From: Morella rubra
Taxonomy: Eukaryota > Streptophyta > Magnoliopsida > Fagales > Myricaceae
DNA length: 64,000 bases
Assembly: GCA_003952965.2 (NCBI GenBank)
Contig: CM025855.1
Coordinates: 18,469,638-18,533,637 of the forward strand
Direction of reading: 5' to 3'
The notes under the pieces are model-generated. The model searched no databases. It was not told where the DNA came from and was given only the letters and a program-made list of their open reading frames with translations. Shown here piece by piece: positions 34,690 through 46,279 of this stretch. Each line of letters opens with the position of its first letter. Positions within the stretch are counted from its first letter, which is position 1. The position numbers were made by a program, and so were the translations under genes.

Positions 34690-37430
34690 TGTTGTGATCG
34701 CTCTTATCTGTTACTGGCACATAAGCCTCGACGTCATTTCTAGTCAACGGGATCATGTCAAAGGAGCTAAAGTCCACAAAAAATCAATAGACTCATTCTC
34801 ATGGTATGCTTCACGGTTCGATGGTCCTTCTCCATCTTCACTAGCTTCCTCCTCAATATGTGGAATATCATACATGTTTCTAGGGTAATCTTTTGAACAA
34901 TCTTCCAGTGACCGCCCAACTTCATATCATCGATATAAAACACTTGATTCCCCTGAGAAGCTAGCACAACAGGTCGTCTTTGTACCACTTTCGGGATGTG
35001 TTAATACTAACAAACCGACCACTTTTATCAAGACCTAAGTTTTGAGTACTCAAGTCAAACCAGTCACATTTTAGTAAATAAACTAAATTCCCCCAAATAA
35101 TGCAACGCATAAATATCCACGACCTGACCGTAAAAATCAACATCTTCCCCATCATGGTCCCCCGGAACAACCACACCACTATTCTGAGTGTTACGAAACT
35201 GTTCACGAAAGACCATGTGAAACCTAACTCCATTCACTACACACCCAGAGTAATAAAGTGCTCGTTGATCCGGACCGATGCTAATACATACAAATCATCC
35301 GACACGCCTGAATTTTCATTGCGCATAGTTTGAACCTAAAATAGTAAACACGTGTTAACTTTGACTCTAAAAAAATGATCACTTTAAATTAAACATATAA
35401 TAGGGAAAAATTAAATAAATACCCGATTTCTAAACCATAACGGAAATCTTCTTCGTGCCTCCTATCAACATTTATTGGTGATTCCTCCTCATCTCTTCCA
35501 AGTGCTTGCTATAAAGAAATAAGATAATTTTATATAAATTAAAATATAATGAACTGATAAGTGTTTAAGTGAGCAAATATTCTTGTGCTTCATCTTCCCC
35601 ATATACCTCTCCATTGGATACATCCATCAAAATTGAACTGGACCCCCAAGTTTCACCTCCTGAGGTAAATGAACAGCTAAATGAACCATAATAGTAAAAA
35701 ATGATGGTGGGAATATATGTTCCAACTTGCAAAGAATCATTCCGATGTCCTTCTCTAACTGGTCCACAACGTCTAAACGTATTGTTCTTGAGCACAAGTC
35801 TTTGAAGAATAAGCTCAACTCAGTCAACGCTGTACATACTTCGTTTCCTAACAACCTGTGTATCATTGCCGGTAACAGTCGCTGCAACAAGACGTGTGAG
35901 TCGTGACTCTTCATACCCATTATTTTCCTTCATTTATATTCACGCATCAGGATATGTTAGAGGCGTATCCATCTGGAAACTTGACACCCTTCAGCCATTC
36001 ACAACACTTCTTACGTTCATCCTTCGTTAAAGTAAATAATGCTTGAGGCATCACCTCCTGCTGACCCCGAACTTGCAAATGCAAGTCCTTTTTAATGCCC
36101 ATTAATGCCAAGTCCCGAGCACTAGAATTGTCCTTCGTCTTACCATCGACGTTCATCAAAGTTCCCAACACATTGTCACAAATATTCTTCTCTATGTGCA
36201 TGACGTCCAAATTATGTCGAAGTTTCAACTCTGACCAGTACGCAACTCAAAGAATATGCTGCGCTTCGTCCAACTTAACTCATTCTCAGCCCGTTTTCTC
36301 TTCTTCTGAGTCTTCCCAAACGAACATAACGGTACCGATTCAAGTTGTTGAAGTATCTCCTCTCTAGTGACTTCTTCAGGCACTGCTCTAAACTCTTTTT
36401 TCCCGTCAAATATGTCGACATCATGCCTCCACCCATGCGTCGCGGGCAAATACTGGCGATGTCCCAAAAAATAATGTTTGCCCCATGTTTCAACCAAAAC
36501 GACATTGTGTTCGCATTGCAATTAAGGGCATGCTAACCGTCCTTTCGTACTCCAACCTGAGAGATTACCATAAGCGGGGAAGTCATTTATTGTCCAAAGC
36601 AAAGCAGCATGTAACTTGAATGAACTTGACACGGCTGCGTCATACGTCTGCATTCCATTTTCCTACAAGTCCTTCAACTCATCTACCAATGGCTGCAAGT
36701 AGACGTCGATATCATTCCCGGGACTTCTTGGACTCGGAATAAGCAACGACAACATAAAACTTGAATCCTTCATACATTTCCATGGCGGCAAATTGTATGG
36801 AATTAGTACCACTGGCCATATACTATACGATAAGCTCATGTTGCCAAACGGATTGAACCCATCAGATGCTAAACCCAACCAGACGTTCTGAGATTCCCGA
36901 CAAAAAACCATTCATACTTCTTATCGAGGTCTTCCATACTTAGAGTCTGCAGGATGCCTCATCACCCCATCTTCAACCACACGCTTCTCTTGGTGCCACC
37001 GCATATCCGTTGCCATTTGCCTTGATAGAAACAATCTCTGCAACCTCGGTTTCAAGGGAAAATGCCGCAACACTTTTTGAGGAACCTTTGATTTGCTATT
37101 TTGACTGTACTTCCACCTCAATTCCCCACACACCGGACACTCTTGTAACTCATTGTGCTCCTTCCAAAACAGTACACAGTCATTTAAGCACGCATGTATG
37201 TTATCGTAGCTAAATCCTAAATTCTTTTTTTAACTTTTTCTCCTTATAATAAGATTTAGGAAGTGTCTCCCCCTCCGGCAGCGCATCTTTTATCAAGCCC
37301 AACATATCTTCAAATGCCTTTACAGTCAAATTATTCTCCGACTTCACATGAAGTAACCTAACAACGAAAGACAACTTCGAGTACTTCTTACACTCAAGAT
37401 ACAACTTCGACTTCACATGGCACCTATGTC
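34690..37430 (-). pseudogene. CACTA TNP2-type transposase
   Basis: Blocks in order on the minus strand: SKLSFVVRLLHVKSENNLTV (37330); VLRHFPLKPRLQRLFLSRQM (about 37050); NVWLGLASDGFNPFGNMSLS with PVVLIPYNLPPWKCMKDSSF (36670-36890), the Transposase_21 core; LRHNLDVMHIEKNICDNVLG (36225); GNEVCTALTELSLFFKDLCS (about 35830, DUF4218); FKCDW-type block (34961-35233); RPVVLASQGNQVFYIDDMKL (34980, DUF4216 tail). The protein would catalyse excision and insertion. Several frame breaks occur (for example near 36225 and 36660), some of which may be introns. The N-terminus upstream of about 37430 is missing. Confidence 0.85.
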
Positions 37431-37440
37431 CGCCCCAAAG

Positions 37441-38720
37441 AAAAGATAGCCTAAATAAGCAGTCTGTCTTCTTATATTCTATTATCGTAAGTTACATCAA
37501 CACCCAATAGATTCAGCAAACAATGAAGAAATTCATAAAGGTTGAAGACTTTGTGAGATTTTGAGACTACAAAATTTAGTGAATCCTTGGCAAGTACCAT
37601 AGTCAACTTAGACTTGGACATGTTGGGGAGACGAACACGTACCTTGGGAGTCTTCTAGCGGGCTCATAATATTACATATTGAGATACTACTCAACCTAAA
37701 AATTTAAGCCTATAAATGATGGTCTTGGTGGTTCTAATTTATATGCTCAAAGTATGACATGCACTTGTGGTTATCCATGGAATGAAAAGAGTTGACCTCA
37801 CATGAATAAGAGATCAGTGCTTTAGTATGCAGGTGGCATTCCTAAAGGCTGGTCCAAGGTATGGTTAGTAAGTCCACCACTTAATTAAATGGTGACTATT
37901 TGGGTCAAGGAGTACAGCTACGATCTTATGGCTTTTGAGTAATGAGCTTTGTGGATGAAGGGAATAGTAATCATAATATTTATGAGTCTGGCAAGGACAG
38001 CACCAACGGGCTCGAGGTTATGACGAACAACATTACCTTGGGGTTTTAGTGCTTTGCACTAACTAAGGCCAGTACTGTTTCAAAAGAACACCTCCACTTT
38101 TATGTGGATAGTCCAGAAGTTTATTAATGACCACCACCTATCTTTTCCAAGCCTCATGGAAACCATGATAAAGAAAGTCGATAAAGATAAGATTGAAAGA
38201 GTTTTTTGTCTTTCTAAGCAAAAAAAGGGTTTCTGACTCACTTAAACCCAAATTTACCTACATGGCGTGGGATCGCCCAAACGATAGTGGAGCGAAGCTA
38301 GTGATCTCTTGGGATGAGTTGTGTTTAGCAGAACATTGGAGAGTTGGAATTAACTTGGTATTAAGAAATGAATGAAACATCTCGAAGGATAAGGATAAGT
38401 CGCAATGTTTCAAGCTCAGTTTATTCTTACATGATCGAATTTGCAAGCTTCCAGATCATGAGTCAAAAGCTCATGTTTCTAAATAGGAAAAAAAATTTAT
38501 ATTTGACTTTTATATATTGTGGTTTGTGAAAAGTTGGTAAGAAATTCTGAAGTTGGTTGGAGTAATATATTTTATATTATTTTATGGGTTCGATTGATAA
38601 AGTTAATTTGGTGATATTTCTCCATTTATTTAATAACTTCTATTATAAAATAAGACAACTAATTAATCAAAAGACGAAATGTTGAACATCTCCATGCATG
38701 GTGCCGTAGGAGTCTCTAAT
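37441..38720. other. Unassigned stretch between elements
   Basis: No family recognised. A 60-codon plus-strand frame at 38193-38375 (FTYMAWDRPNDSGAKLVIS) and mixed-composition sequence at 37735-38160 look like decayed coding or retroelement leader sequence. Nothing specific can be supported. Confidence 0.35.
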
Positions 38721-39110
38721 GAGGACGTGGGCCCTAGACAAAAGACATACCTTAAAGTTAGAGTTATCCAAGCTTCTTATTAAGTCTTCTACTTAGTTTC
38801 TCCTAAGCAATGTGGGATCTCAACATTCTCCCATCTTTTGAAGACCAAGTCCTCGTGGTTTGTGTCTTCCACATGGCCTCTATAGGGGGCTTTCACTGGA
38901 CTTGGGCCTACTCAGCACGTGCCAAATCTATAGGGTCGAAGAAAATGGGTTCATGCAAGCCACCATACAGCCTAGGAAAGACGCATGGGCCACCAATTGA
39001 TGAGGACCTGGGCCCTAACCAAAAGACATGCCTTAAAGTTAGAGTTAACTAAATTTCTTATTAAGTCTTCCACTTAGGTTCTCCTAAGCAACGTAAGATC
39101 TCAATAGTCT
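38721..39110 (+). repeat. Direct repeat pair, period 281
   Basis: A block of about 105 bases starting GAGGAC-TGGGCCCTA at 38721 recurs at 39002 with about 85-90% identity by eye. It includes CCTTAAAGTTAGAGTTA, TTCTTATTAAGTCTTC and TCTCCTAAGCAA. The spacer contains GGACTTGGGCCTACTCAGCA. It may be the two ends of a short LTR-like or TRIM element, or a tandem duplication. Confidence 0.7.
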
Positions 39111-39419
39111 CACCCAGCAACTTGGTCAAGCTAGGTAGCTGCCCCACAGGCTTCAACCACCTTGCGAGGCTAGGGAGCTACCCTCTTTGAGGCTCACGAC
39201 CACCCCGCAGGGTTGCTCGAGGCTAATGAGGCACCTTTGAGGACCGTGGGATGGCTCGTGAGGCCCCTCGCAAATCGAAGAAGTTTATACTAGAGCAAAA
39301 TTTTTAGCAGAAAACTTTTAGAAAAATACAAATTTTCATATACACCAACCAACACCTAGAAACCCCTTTGGGAATAGTATTGAATAGACACGTGTGAGAA
39401 AGCAAAAATTTTGCCTAGC
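39111..39419. other. GC-rich then AT-rich spacer
   Basis: 39120-39285 is unusually GC-rich with repeated GAGGCT/GCGAGGC and CCTTTGAGG motifs. The rest is ordinary spacer. No gene is seen. Confidence 0.4.
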
Positions 39420-39882
39420 TAGGGCTGGGCTTTTCGGGTTTCGAGTCGGGTTTCACCCACCCTGAACTTGACTTGATTTGGTCAGGTTAATGAAAATGAA
39501 ACCTGACCCTGACCCGGAATGACTCTTGAACTCGAGCCGTCCCAAGCAGATCGAGTTCGGCTCGGGTCGGGTCAGGGCTGGATTTCGTTGGCCTTTTTTA
39601 TTTCATTATAAATTTATATTATTGGCCCAAAATGTTATAGGCTAATTTTTTTAGGCTAAAAACGTGCTCTAATTTTTTTGAGCCCAATATTTTTTGAGAA
39701 ATAATGCATAGACTTAGGATATTCGGGTCGAGTTCGGGGTTTCAGAATGTGTTGAACAAACCCAAACCCGACCCGAATATTGTCAAAATGCATACATAAA
39801 ACCCAACCATGACCCCGACCCTAGAATAAAGCCAACTCGACCGAGTCAGAGCATCTGGTCTTGGGTCTTATGCTCAGCCCTA
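39420..39882. mobile_element. Non-autonomous hAT-like element with TAGGGCTGAGC termini
   Basis: Left end TAGGGCTGGGC (39420) and right end GCTCAGCCCTA (39882) are inverted with one mismatch. TAGGGCTGAGC-like ends are known for hAT elements. The inner flanks are enriched in GGGTCGGGTTCGGG-like motifs at the left and their inverse (ACCCGACCC) at the right, giving a foldback. Flanking 8-mers TGCCTAGC and TATCCCGC agree only at four positions, so the target duplication is not convincing. No ORF. Confidence 0.6.
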
Positions 39883-39992
39883 TATCCCGCGTTGGAAAAA
39901 AGTCATTAGTGTGAGTGGTTAATATAGCATAGTTGAGCCCAAAACAGTAGATTTAAGCTTTTAGGTTATGTGATGTCCATGTATGCAATATT

Positions 39993-40950
39993 ATGAGCTC
40001 ATTAAGAGACTCCTCCTTCGAGAGGGAGCAAGGTGTGCGGGGTGAGGCATGGGGTGAATCTTATGGAGGCTCAAGAGAAAAGTGGTCTATTGGATTGGGC
40101 TTCCATTCAAGGGGGATCCGAAGAGGGACTTGTAAGATCAAGAAAAGACACTATAGAGAGAGGAGAGAGCAAGTTTTTGTCAAGGATAGCTTTATATTCT
40201 TGTGGTATGATAACTGGCATCCTGGTGGTCCGTTAATCTTTGAACTAAAAAAGAAAGGATATGTAACTCGAGAGTTGGCAATTATGCTAACGTTGATCAT
40301 GAGATTGTAAATGGTCCTATAATTGGAGTGAGGAGAGCCGCAATACATTTGGCGGGATATGTGTAAGGCCACACCTCTATCTATATCCCCTAAGAGAAGA
40401 CTCAGTGTTAGCTTGTGTAAAGGTACAAGAGGGGTATTCAACATCAGGGGTAGATTCAAGTTAATTTGTTATGGTAAACGTGTTGTTAATTTCTTAGAGT
40501 AACCTCGTGTGGTCGACCTAAGGAATGATTCCTCGCCAGGCATTTATATATCGTGTGGCTACTGTGAGAGAAAAACTCCCCACCTTAGAGAGACTGAGAA
40601 ATATGGGAACGAGAAAATGGATGAAATGGACATACGTGTGCTATATTGGGGAGCTCTGATGAAAGCCAAGATCACTTATTCCTCTCTTCCTCCTACTCCC
40701 AGCCGATATGGTTCGTTTTGGGCGCTGAGAGATGCAACATTCCACAGGTTGAGGATCATGGCTAGAATGGGACTGTTAGCTTGGCGTGCCAAGAATTTGA
40801 GGGCAAAACCCAAGTTAAATACCATGATAAGAAGGCATATCTCTATACGGCCTCTATCAATTCTATTTGGAAGGAAAAGAAACTCTCAAATCCATTGTGG
40901 TAATTTGAGAAGACTGTTCCATGTTTTCAACATATTGCTCTTTCAATAAG
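39993..40950 (+). pseudogene. LINE 3' coding fragment (zf-RVT region)
   Basis: The frame at 39993-40310 contains FVKDSFIFLWYDNWHPGGPL, the conserved W-x-D-x-W-x-x-x-G-P-L block following plant LINE reverse transcriptase. The second frame, 40509-40949, has WGALMKAKITYSSLPPTPSR, a run GLLAWRAKNLRAKPK and, after a frame change, TASINSIWKEKK, the usual IWKERN-like end. Order and strand are consistent with a single decayed plus-strand LINE piece, unrelated in position to the minus-strand LINE at 13-19 kb. No A-tail or target duplication found. Confidence 0.7.
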
Positions 40951-42890
40951 ATCCAAAGCAAGCTAAATGAATCACTCTGTTACCAATTCTGGAAGATGCA
41001 GTTCTGCCACCTTGTAGGTCCTCGAGTTCATAAGCTTCAAGTTTATGCTGAAGGCGGCCTGCTGCTGGATGTTTGAAGCATAATTGTTACAGTTGTATAG
41101 AATGAAGTTGCTGCCGGGTGTTCGAAGCAGAAACTTCCAGTTTCTGTGTATCTTAGAAAGAAACCTTGCTCGGGAGTCGGTTTAACGATTGAATCCCAAT
41201 CCGAACATGACACTACTCCATATATTTGGCACGTAGTCGTTGGCTCATGAAATTAGGCCACTAACGATGTCCTAAGCTTATCCTATGATCTCATTCTGAA
41301 AGAGGAAAATAATTTTCAGATCCACTTCAATTATGACTAAGATCTCTAGTTGGGGGCCATATTGTATGTGAAATATATGATATTTTTGCTGGGCACTTTC
41401 GTACGTGAAAATACCATCAAAGACTGGCTATTTATATTAGCTAGGTGGATTCTTTCGATGTTTGGAATTTTAATTTGTCACGCAAAAGATCCCTAGCTAG
41501 CTAAACGAGAGAACGAGTTGTGCTGGTGGTTAATAGATAGCTAGGTTATAACCTTTGACGTCTGATTTGGGTGTGGCTTGTGAATCCGGATAGCATCATG
41601 GACACCACGTATGGGTGGTGCGGTGTTTGATATTTGTATCATATTTGGGGTTGGTCTGTTTTAAGGACATTCATGTTGAGCCCCCTTACATGCATGGGTC
41701 TAGTTAGTAGGCTGCCCCAATTATAACATGCGTTTGGCCGGTCTCTGGTCAAATTTATTTGGACCTCACTAAGGCCAAGACTAAAAGTCTCCTCCTTGGC
41801 ACTTAGTAGCATATTTGTCTCTAGGTTGACTTGTGAGGATTGAGCTGTATTCCACTTGCATCACAGGGTTTATAAGGCCCTATGCCCTTGGGATATTGTG
41901 ACTTGTGAGCTGGGTTAATGTAGTTTTAAGTCTAATAAATTTTCATATGCCCTCGAGATACGAGCACTGCAATATGGTGTTTTAGAGCTTTTTTGTCTCC
42001 TATAATGAAGGGTCATTGCACTAATTGAATCCCCTTTGCAGGGGAGTATGTTTTGTTAATTAATTTGTCTCCCTGAATCGGGGAGTCAGCTAGCGGTATT
42101 AGGGTACAAAATCCAAATGGTTACGTCTAGGTTTTAGGGTCCTTAAGGCTCTAATGATAGTCCTAATTATATATATATTTATAATTTGTAATCTTTTATT
42201 AGAGTAATAAGAACCTACTTTACCCAAAAATAAATTGACAAAAAATTGGTAAAGAAAGTGAGAGGAACATGCATGTATGGAGTGAGGATCAGAAGGTGGT
42301 TGTAACACAAGGGAATGGAAGCATGATGATGGTAGCGTCCAGAGCAATGGAAAAAAAGAGGGCAAAAGACAGCGACAGAAAGCGAGAGCGCGGTGGGGCA
42401 AAGAGGGGGAGGAAAGGGCCGGAAGGTGAGAATAGCAGTGTCTATATATATAGAGGGATACGTATAGGGGAAGATGAAAAGGGAAAAAACTTGATTTTTC
42501 AAGATGTTTAAATTGGGACTTTTTTTCTTCTCGCTCTTCGGGCTTTAGCTTAATTTGTGACATGAAACACCCTATTTGGAAATATAAAAATAAAAAGTTT
42601 TTTTTACTAAAACAAAGTCGACCTAGCTGGTTGAAGAACCAGCAGTCTAGTGGTTATAGATTATGCTTATTTTCAACACTGCTACCGTCCTGTAGATCAT
42701 CACGTACAGCAAAAAGTAGAAGTTATCATACAAAATTGAGCAAATTAATGGGTCAAAGTAAAGGAAAGTGCACCCAACACTCTTCAAAAAAATAATTAAG
42801 CTTGTTACCCTGCACTCTATTATCAAATAGCCAAGAGGAACATGAGAACTTTGGAGGGGCAAAAGCAATGAAGATCCACAAAACCCACTG
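40951..42890. other. Spacer without a supported gene
   Basis: Contains a short imperfect duplication (GCTGCTGGATGTTTGAAGCA at about 41062 and GCTGCCGGGTGTTCGAAGCA at about 41110). A minus-strand open frame at 42099-42563 has low-complexity, proline/serine/hydrophobic content and no family resemblance. TATATATATAGAGGG near 42446 is TATA-like but no gene follows on either strand. Confidence 0.4.
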
Positions 42891-42893
42891 TAA

Positions 42894-43869
42894 GAGCATT
42901 CCTAACAGATTTTCTATTCTAACATTTTTGTTAGAATAGAGAACCAATTTAACAAAAAAGTCAAAAAATATCATGTAGTAGTTTATCTATTTTAACAAAT
43001 TTTAACAAATGAACAGTAGTTCTCTATTTTTAGAGAACTACTAATTACTTCTCCTTTTAAAAAAATAATATTTCTCTTATTTTTTCTTTTCTTCCGTCAA
43101 GCGATCACGCTCACGCTACCCTCTCTTTCTTTTCTTCCGCCGTGCTTTCTCCTTCTCTTTCTCTTTCTTTTTCTTTTCTTCCTCTCTGCTTTCTCCCTCT
43201 CTTTCTTTTTCTTTCCTTCCGCCCTGCTTTCTCCTTCTCTTTATTTTTCTTTTCTCTTTCTTTTGTTACTCCACGGACTTATAAAATAACTTTTTAATAG
43301 AGATTGTACCTTTCAATTAAATATTTATCATAATATTAGGGAATTTCGTAATTTAAGGTTCAAAAATGATAATTTAGAGATATATTTAGAAGTGGATAAC
43401 ACATTTTAAAAAATAAGACAGTTGGAATAAGATAAATTTTAAAAAATATGACCGTTAAAATAAGACAAGTATTTAAAAATATGACCCTTAGGATAGGATA
43501 AATTTTAAAAAATTATGACCATTAGGATAAGAAAAATTTTAAAAAATCTAATTGTTGGGATAAGACAAATTTTAAAAATTCCGACCGTGAGGAAAAGACA
43601 AAATTAAAAAATCTGACCTTTTTAGAATAAGACAAATATTCAAATAATATAAAAATATAACCGTTACAATAAAACGAATATTAAAAATATAAATGTTAAA
43701 GAAAGAATAAAAAATCTTTGAAAAATAATATTTAAATAAATAGTAAAAGTAGATGGTTAAAATAGAGAAGCTGCTGGAGATGTTTTTAAAAAGTTGATAG
43801 TTAAAATAGAGAAATGTGTTTTTTGATTAAAGTAGAGAACCAAATTTGAATAAGCTGCTAGAAATGCTC
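42894..43869. mobile_element. PIF/Harbinger-like non-autonomous element (976 bp)
   Basis: Ends GAGCATTCCTAACAG and, reversed, GAGCATTTCTAGCAG form inverted termini. TAA lies directly outside both (42891-42893 and 43870-43872), the 3-bp target duplication expected for PIF/Harbinger elements. GAGCAT-C-AACAG ends are widespread in plant MITEs. Inner sequence continues inverted for some distance (TCTATTTTAAC / TTAAAATAGAGAA). No transposase ORF. The AT-rich core carries a minisatellite. Confidence 0.8.
43380..43700 (+). repeat. Minisatellite, period about 40-45, in the Harbinger-like element
   Basis: Seven or so degenerate units of the form AATATGACC-TT-GATAAGACAA followed by ATTTTAAAA. The unit phrases GACCGTTAAAATAAGACAA, GACCATTAGGATAAG and GACCGTGAGGAAAAGACAA occur in succession. 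Confidence 0.7.
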
Positions 43870-43872
43870 TAA

Positions 43873-45220
43873 CGGTACAGAGCTAATGCATAGAGAAACT
43901 CGGGGTACTTTCCCACTCCCCAACGCCTAAATCTTGGCTCACGATGTGGGGAGCGATATCCTGCCAGTCGAGGCAGTCCTAGGGACAGAAAAAAGCTTGT
44001 GTCAAGCGTCGTCTACCAATTGAAGGAATATATCTGCCTCCTCCCTTCTTTTTTAAGTGATCTACGTTGTTTTCTAAATTTACTTCTTGTGGTGCTAATT
44101 CATTCGGGGGAGACAAGCAAGTTCGGGAAAGGCAACTTAGAATGATTTAAGTTGGTAAAAAGTTTCATAATGTTGTTAGAATGATTTTTATTTGAATTTG
44201 TTAAAAGTAAAAAGAAACAAGATTTAATAAATTTTTTTAATAAAAAAAAAAAAAATTTATTAAAAAAAAAAGAAAAAAATATTCGATTTATTTATTTATA
44301 ATTAAAAAGTATTGAGATTAGTATGAAAAAATATTGGTATTTGTGTAAAAAATTTGAGATTTTAATATTTGGATGTAAAACTTTTTACGTTTTGAAAAAT
44401 TTTGTAAAAAAAGTTGAAAATCTTTAATATTCAAACATCAACTTAGACCACATTTTAAGTAAAAGACTCCCTCCTCTCTCCCAAAAAAAAAAAAAACTCT
44501 GACGATCTAAAATGTTGCAATTAAAGCGAATACCTAATTCACACTACTGGATTGGGCCTCTTTAATGTGTCCTTTTCCACAGGGGGCGCATTCTTGGCAT
44601 TTTACTGGGCCTTTTGGTGGGTGTTTTTTTATGGGGCCTTTTGCTCTAAGTGCATAGACTACATAGAAAGTTTTTTGCTAAAAATAATTTTAGGAGAGGG
44701 TCTTACTTTCTCGCGATAGACGAGGATCCACCGGAGCCCAATTAAAGGATTAATTCTTCTAGAATAAACTTGGACCAAAAGGCCTCATAAAAATAAAATA
44801 AATAAATAAAAAAAGCAAAAATGTATGGAGGCCCCATAAACAACCTTGGTTAAGCTTGGAACAAAAACTCCATAAAAACCAAAAAGAAGCAAAAATGTCT
44901 GGAGAAGCTGTCAAACTCACAAAGTAAAAATAAGGATAATCTTTCATACATCAGCATTTTCTCCTGTGAAGAACCGGTTGAAATAGGCTACGTGGTATAA
45001 TATTGATGATTGGATATTATGATAAGACGAATATTGATGAATTTTGATAATTTAAAAATTAAATATGATGATTTTCATAATTTAGACCTGTAATGGATAT
45101 TTGGTTGAAAATTGAGGACTAAAAGTGAAGTTTCTTCCATAAATAAAAAAGTGTCAAACTGGGTGAATGCGTGTGAAAGCGGTCAAACTCACAAAGCAAA
45201 AATAAAAAAATGGGAGACCG
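43873..45220. other. AT-rich spacer, no gene
   Basis: Includes A/T homopolymer tracts at 44220-44290 and 44485-44500, and repeated GGGGCC/GGCCCCATAAA phrases at 44560-44850. No supported coding sequence. Confidence 0.4.
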
Positions 45221-45224
45221 CAAA

Positions 45225-45735
45225 TTTCCTTCTCAAACTACCACTTGATTTTCAAATATTCCACAAACTTTAACTCGTTACAATTCACTTTAAAATATAC
45301 TTCTCGTGGCGATTTCATCCCCCAACTTGCGGGAGCCATTATGTTGAACGATTTTTGTCCCACATGAATAGAACTTGACTTTCTTCTTACATAAAAAGAT
45401 AATTTTGCTCACATAGATTCTAAGAGAGTCGTTCTTTCATTTTATTTTAATGAGGGAAAAACAGCTAGTTACATATTGTTTCTTGGGTCTACAAATCGTG
45501 AAAAGCACTGTATAATGCTAGAAAGGGTTTAGATAGATCCAAATTTGTATAATATATAAGGAGAATGTCACATTTTGTTTACATAGGACAAAAGTCGTTC
45601 GACATAACGACTCTAGTAGATTTGAGGATGAAGTTGCAACGAGAAACATACTTTGGAGGCCGGTGAGTAGTAATGAGTTAAAGTTCATAGATGTATTTGA
45701 GAATTTGATAGTAGTTTGAGGTGGTAAATTGTAGT
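45225..45735. mobile_element. Foldback element, MITE family A, with nested inverted repeat
   Basis: The left arm (CTCAAACTACCACTTGATTT, then CTTTAACTCGTTACAATTCA) is the inverse of the right arm (ATGAGTTAAAGTT, then GATAGTAGTTTGAGGTGG). Same family as 51675-51895, 61716-61930 and 63841-64000. Its centre is about 260 bases longer and contains a second inverted pair (TTGAACGATTTTTGTCC at 45353 against GGACAAAAGTCGTTCGA at about 45588), so another hairpin element probably inserted in the loop. Confidence 0.7.
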
Positions 45736-45838
45736 TTACCCAATAAAAAAAGCATCAAATAGCACAGGGAAGCAAATACCACCTCGAATTTCAAGGTAGA
45801 AGTGGTGCAAATATACATAATAATTATTTTTAAATATG

Positions 45839-46075
45839 GTTAATTACACTTTGCATCCGCGTAGTTTGGGGGTTTTCTGTTCTTTTAATTTTGAGACTTT
45901 TTACTCATACGGTTTGGGATCTTGGCACTTTGCACTCCCGTCAATTTATCCGTTATTTCGAACAAAAAAGTCAATCACATGCAACACATGTGGGTGCAAA
46001 GTATTTCAAAAATAAAAGAATGGGGTAGAAAGTTTCAAACTCCCAAAACCGCGTGGGTGCAAAGTATAATTAACC
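45839..46075. mobile_element. Foldback element, MITE family B
   Basis: GTTAATTACACTTTGCATCC at the left is matched by GGGTGCAAAGTATAATTAAC at the right, and the arms extend inward (GCGTAGTTTGGG versus CCCAAAACCGCG). A second right-arm-like segment (GGGTGTAAAATGTAATTAAT) lies at about 46250-46270, so a related partial copy follows. No ORF. Confidence 0.7.
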
Positions 46076-46279
46076 CTTTTGAATATTTAGGGCAAAATGG
46101 GAAAGTGAGCCACGTGTAAAATACTTGAATGACTTCTTCGTTCAAAATAGACAGCAGGCTACAAATTGAAAGAAAACCTAATAATATGGGTGAAATATTT
46201 CAAAATTAAAAGAATAGGGTGCAAAGTTTCAGAATTCCCACATCACATGGGTGTAAAATGTAATTAATCTTTTTTAAAT

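Larger units (their letters stand above)
31931..37440 (-). mobile_element. CACTA (En/Spm) element, 5' end truncated
   Basis: The left terminus CACTACAACAAAAAAGACTT at 31931 is followed by inverted TTTGGGTGACA/TGTCACCCAAA motifs, typical of CACTA ends. Both element genes are on the minus strand: a Transposase_24-like second gene (32705-34491) and a TNP2 transposase (34690-37430). Homology fades at about 37440. No matching right terminus was found to 38700, so the 5' end of the element is lost. It sits directly in a SABATH exon. Confidence 0.85.

Noticed and set aside
42099-42563. 154-codon minus-strand open frame
   Set aside because: Low-complexity proline/serine/hydrophobic content, no recognised motif, and overlapping open frames on both strands; most likely chance.
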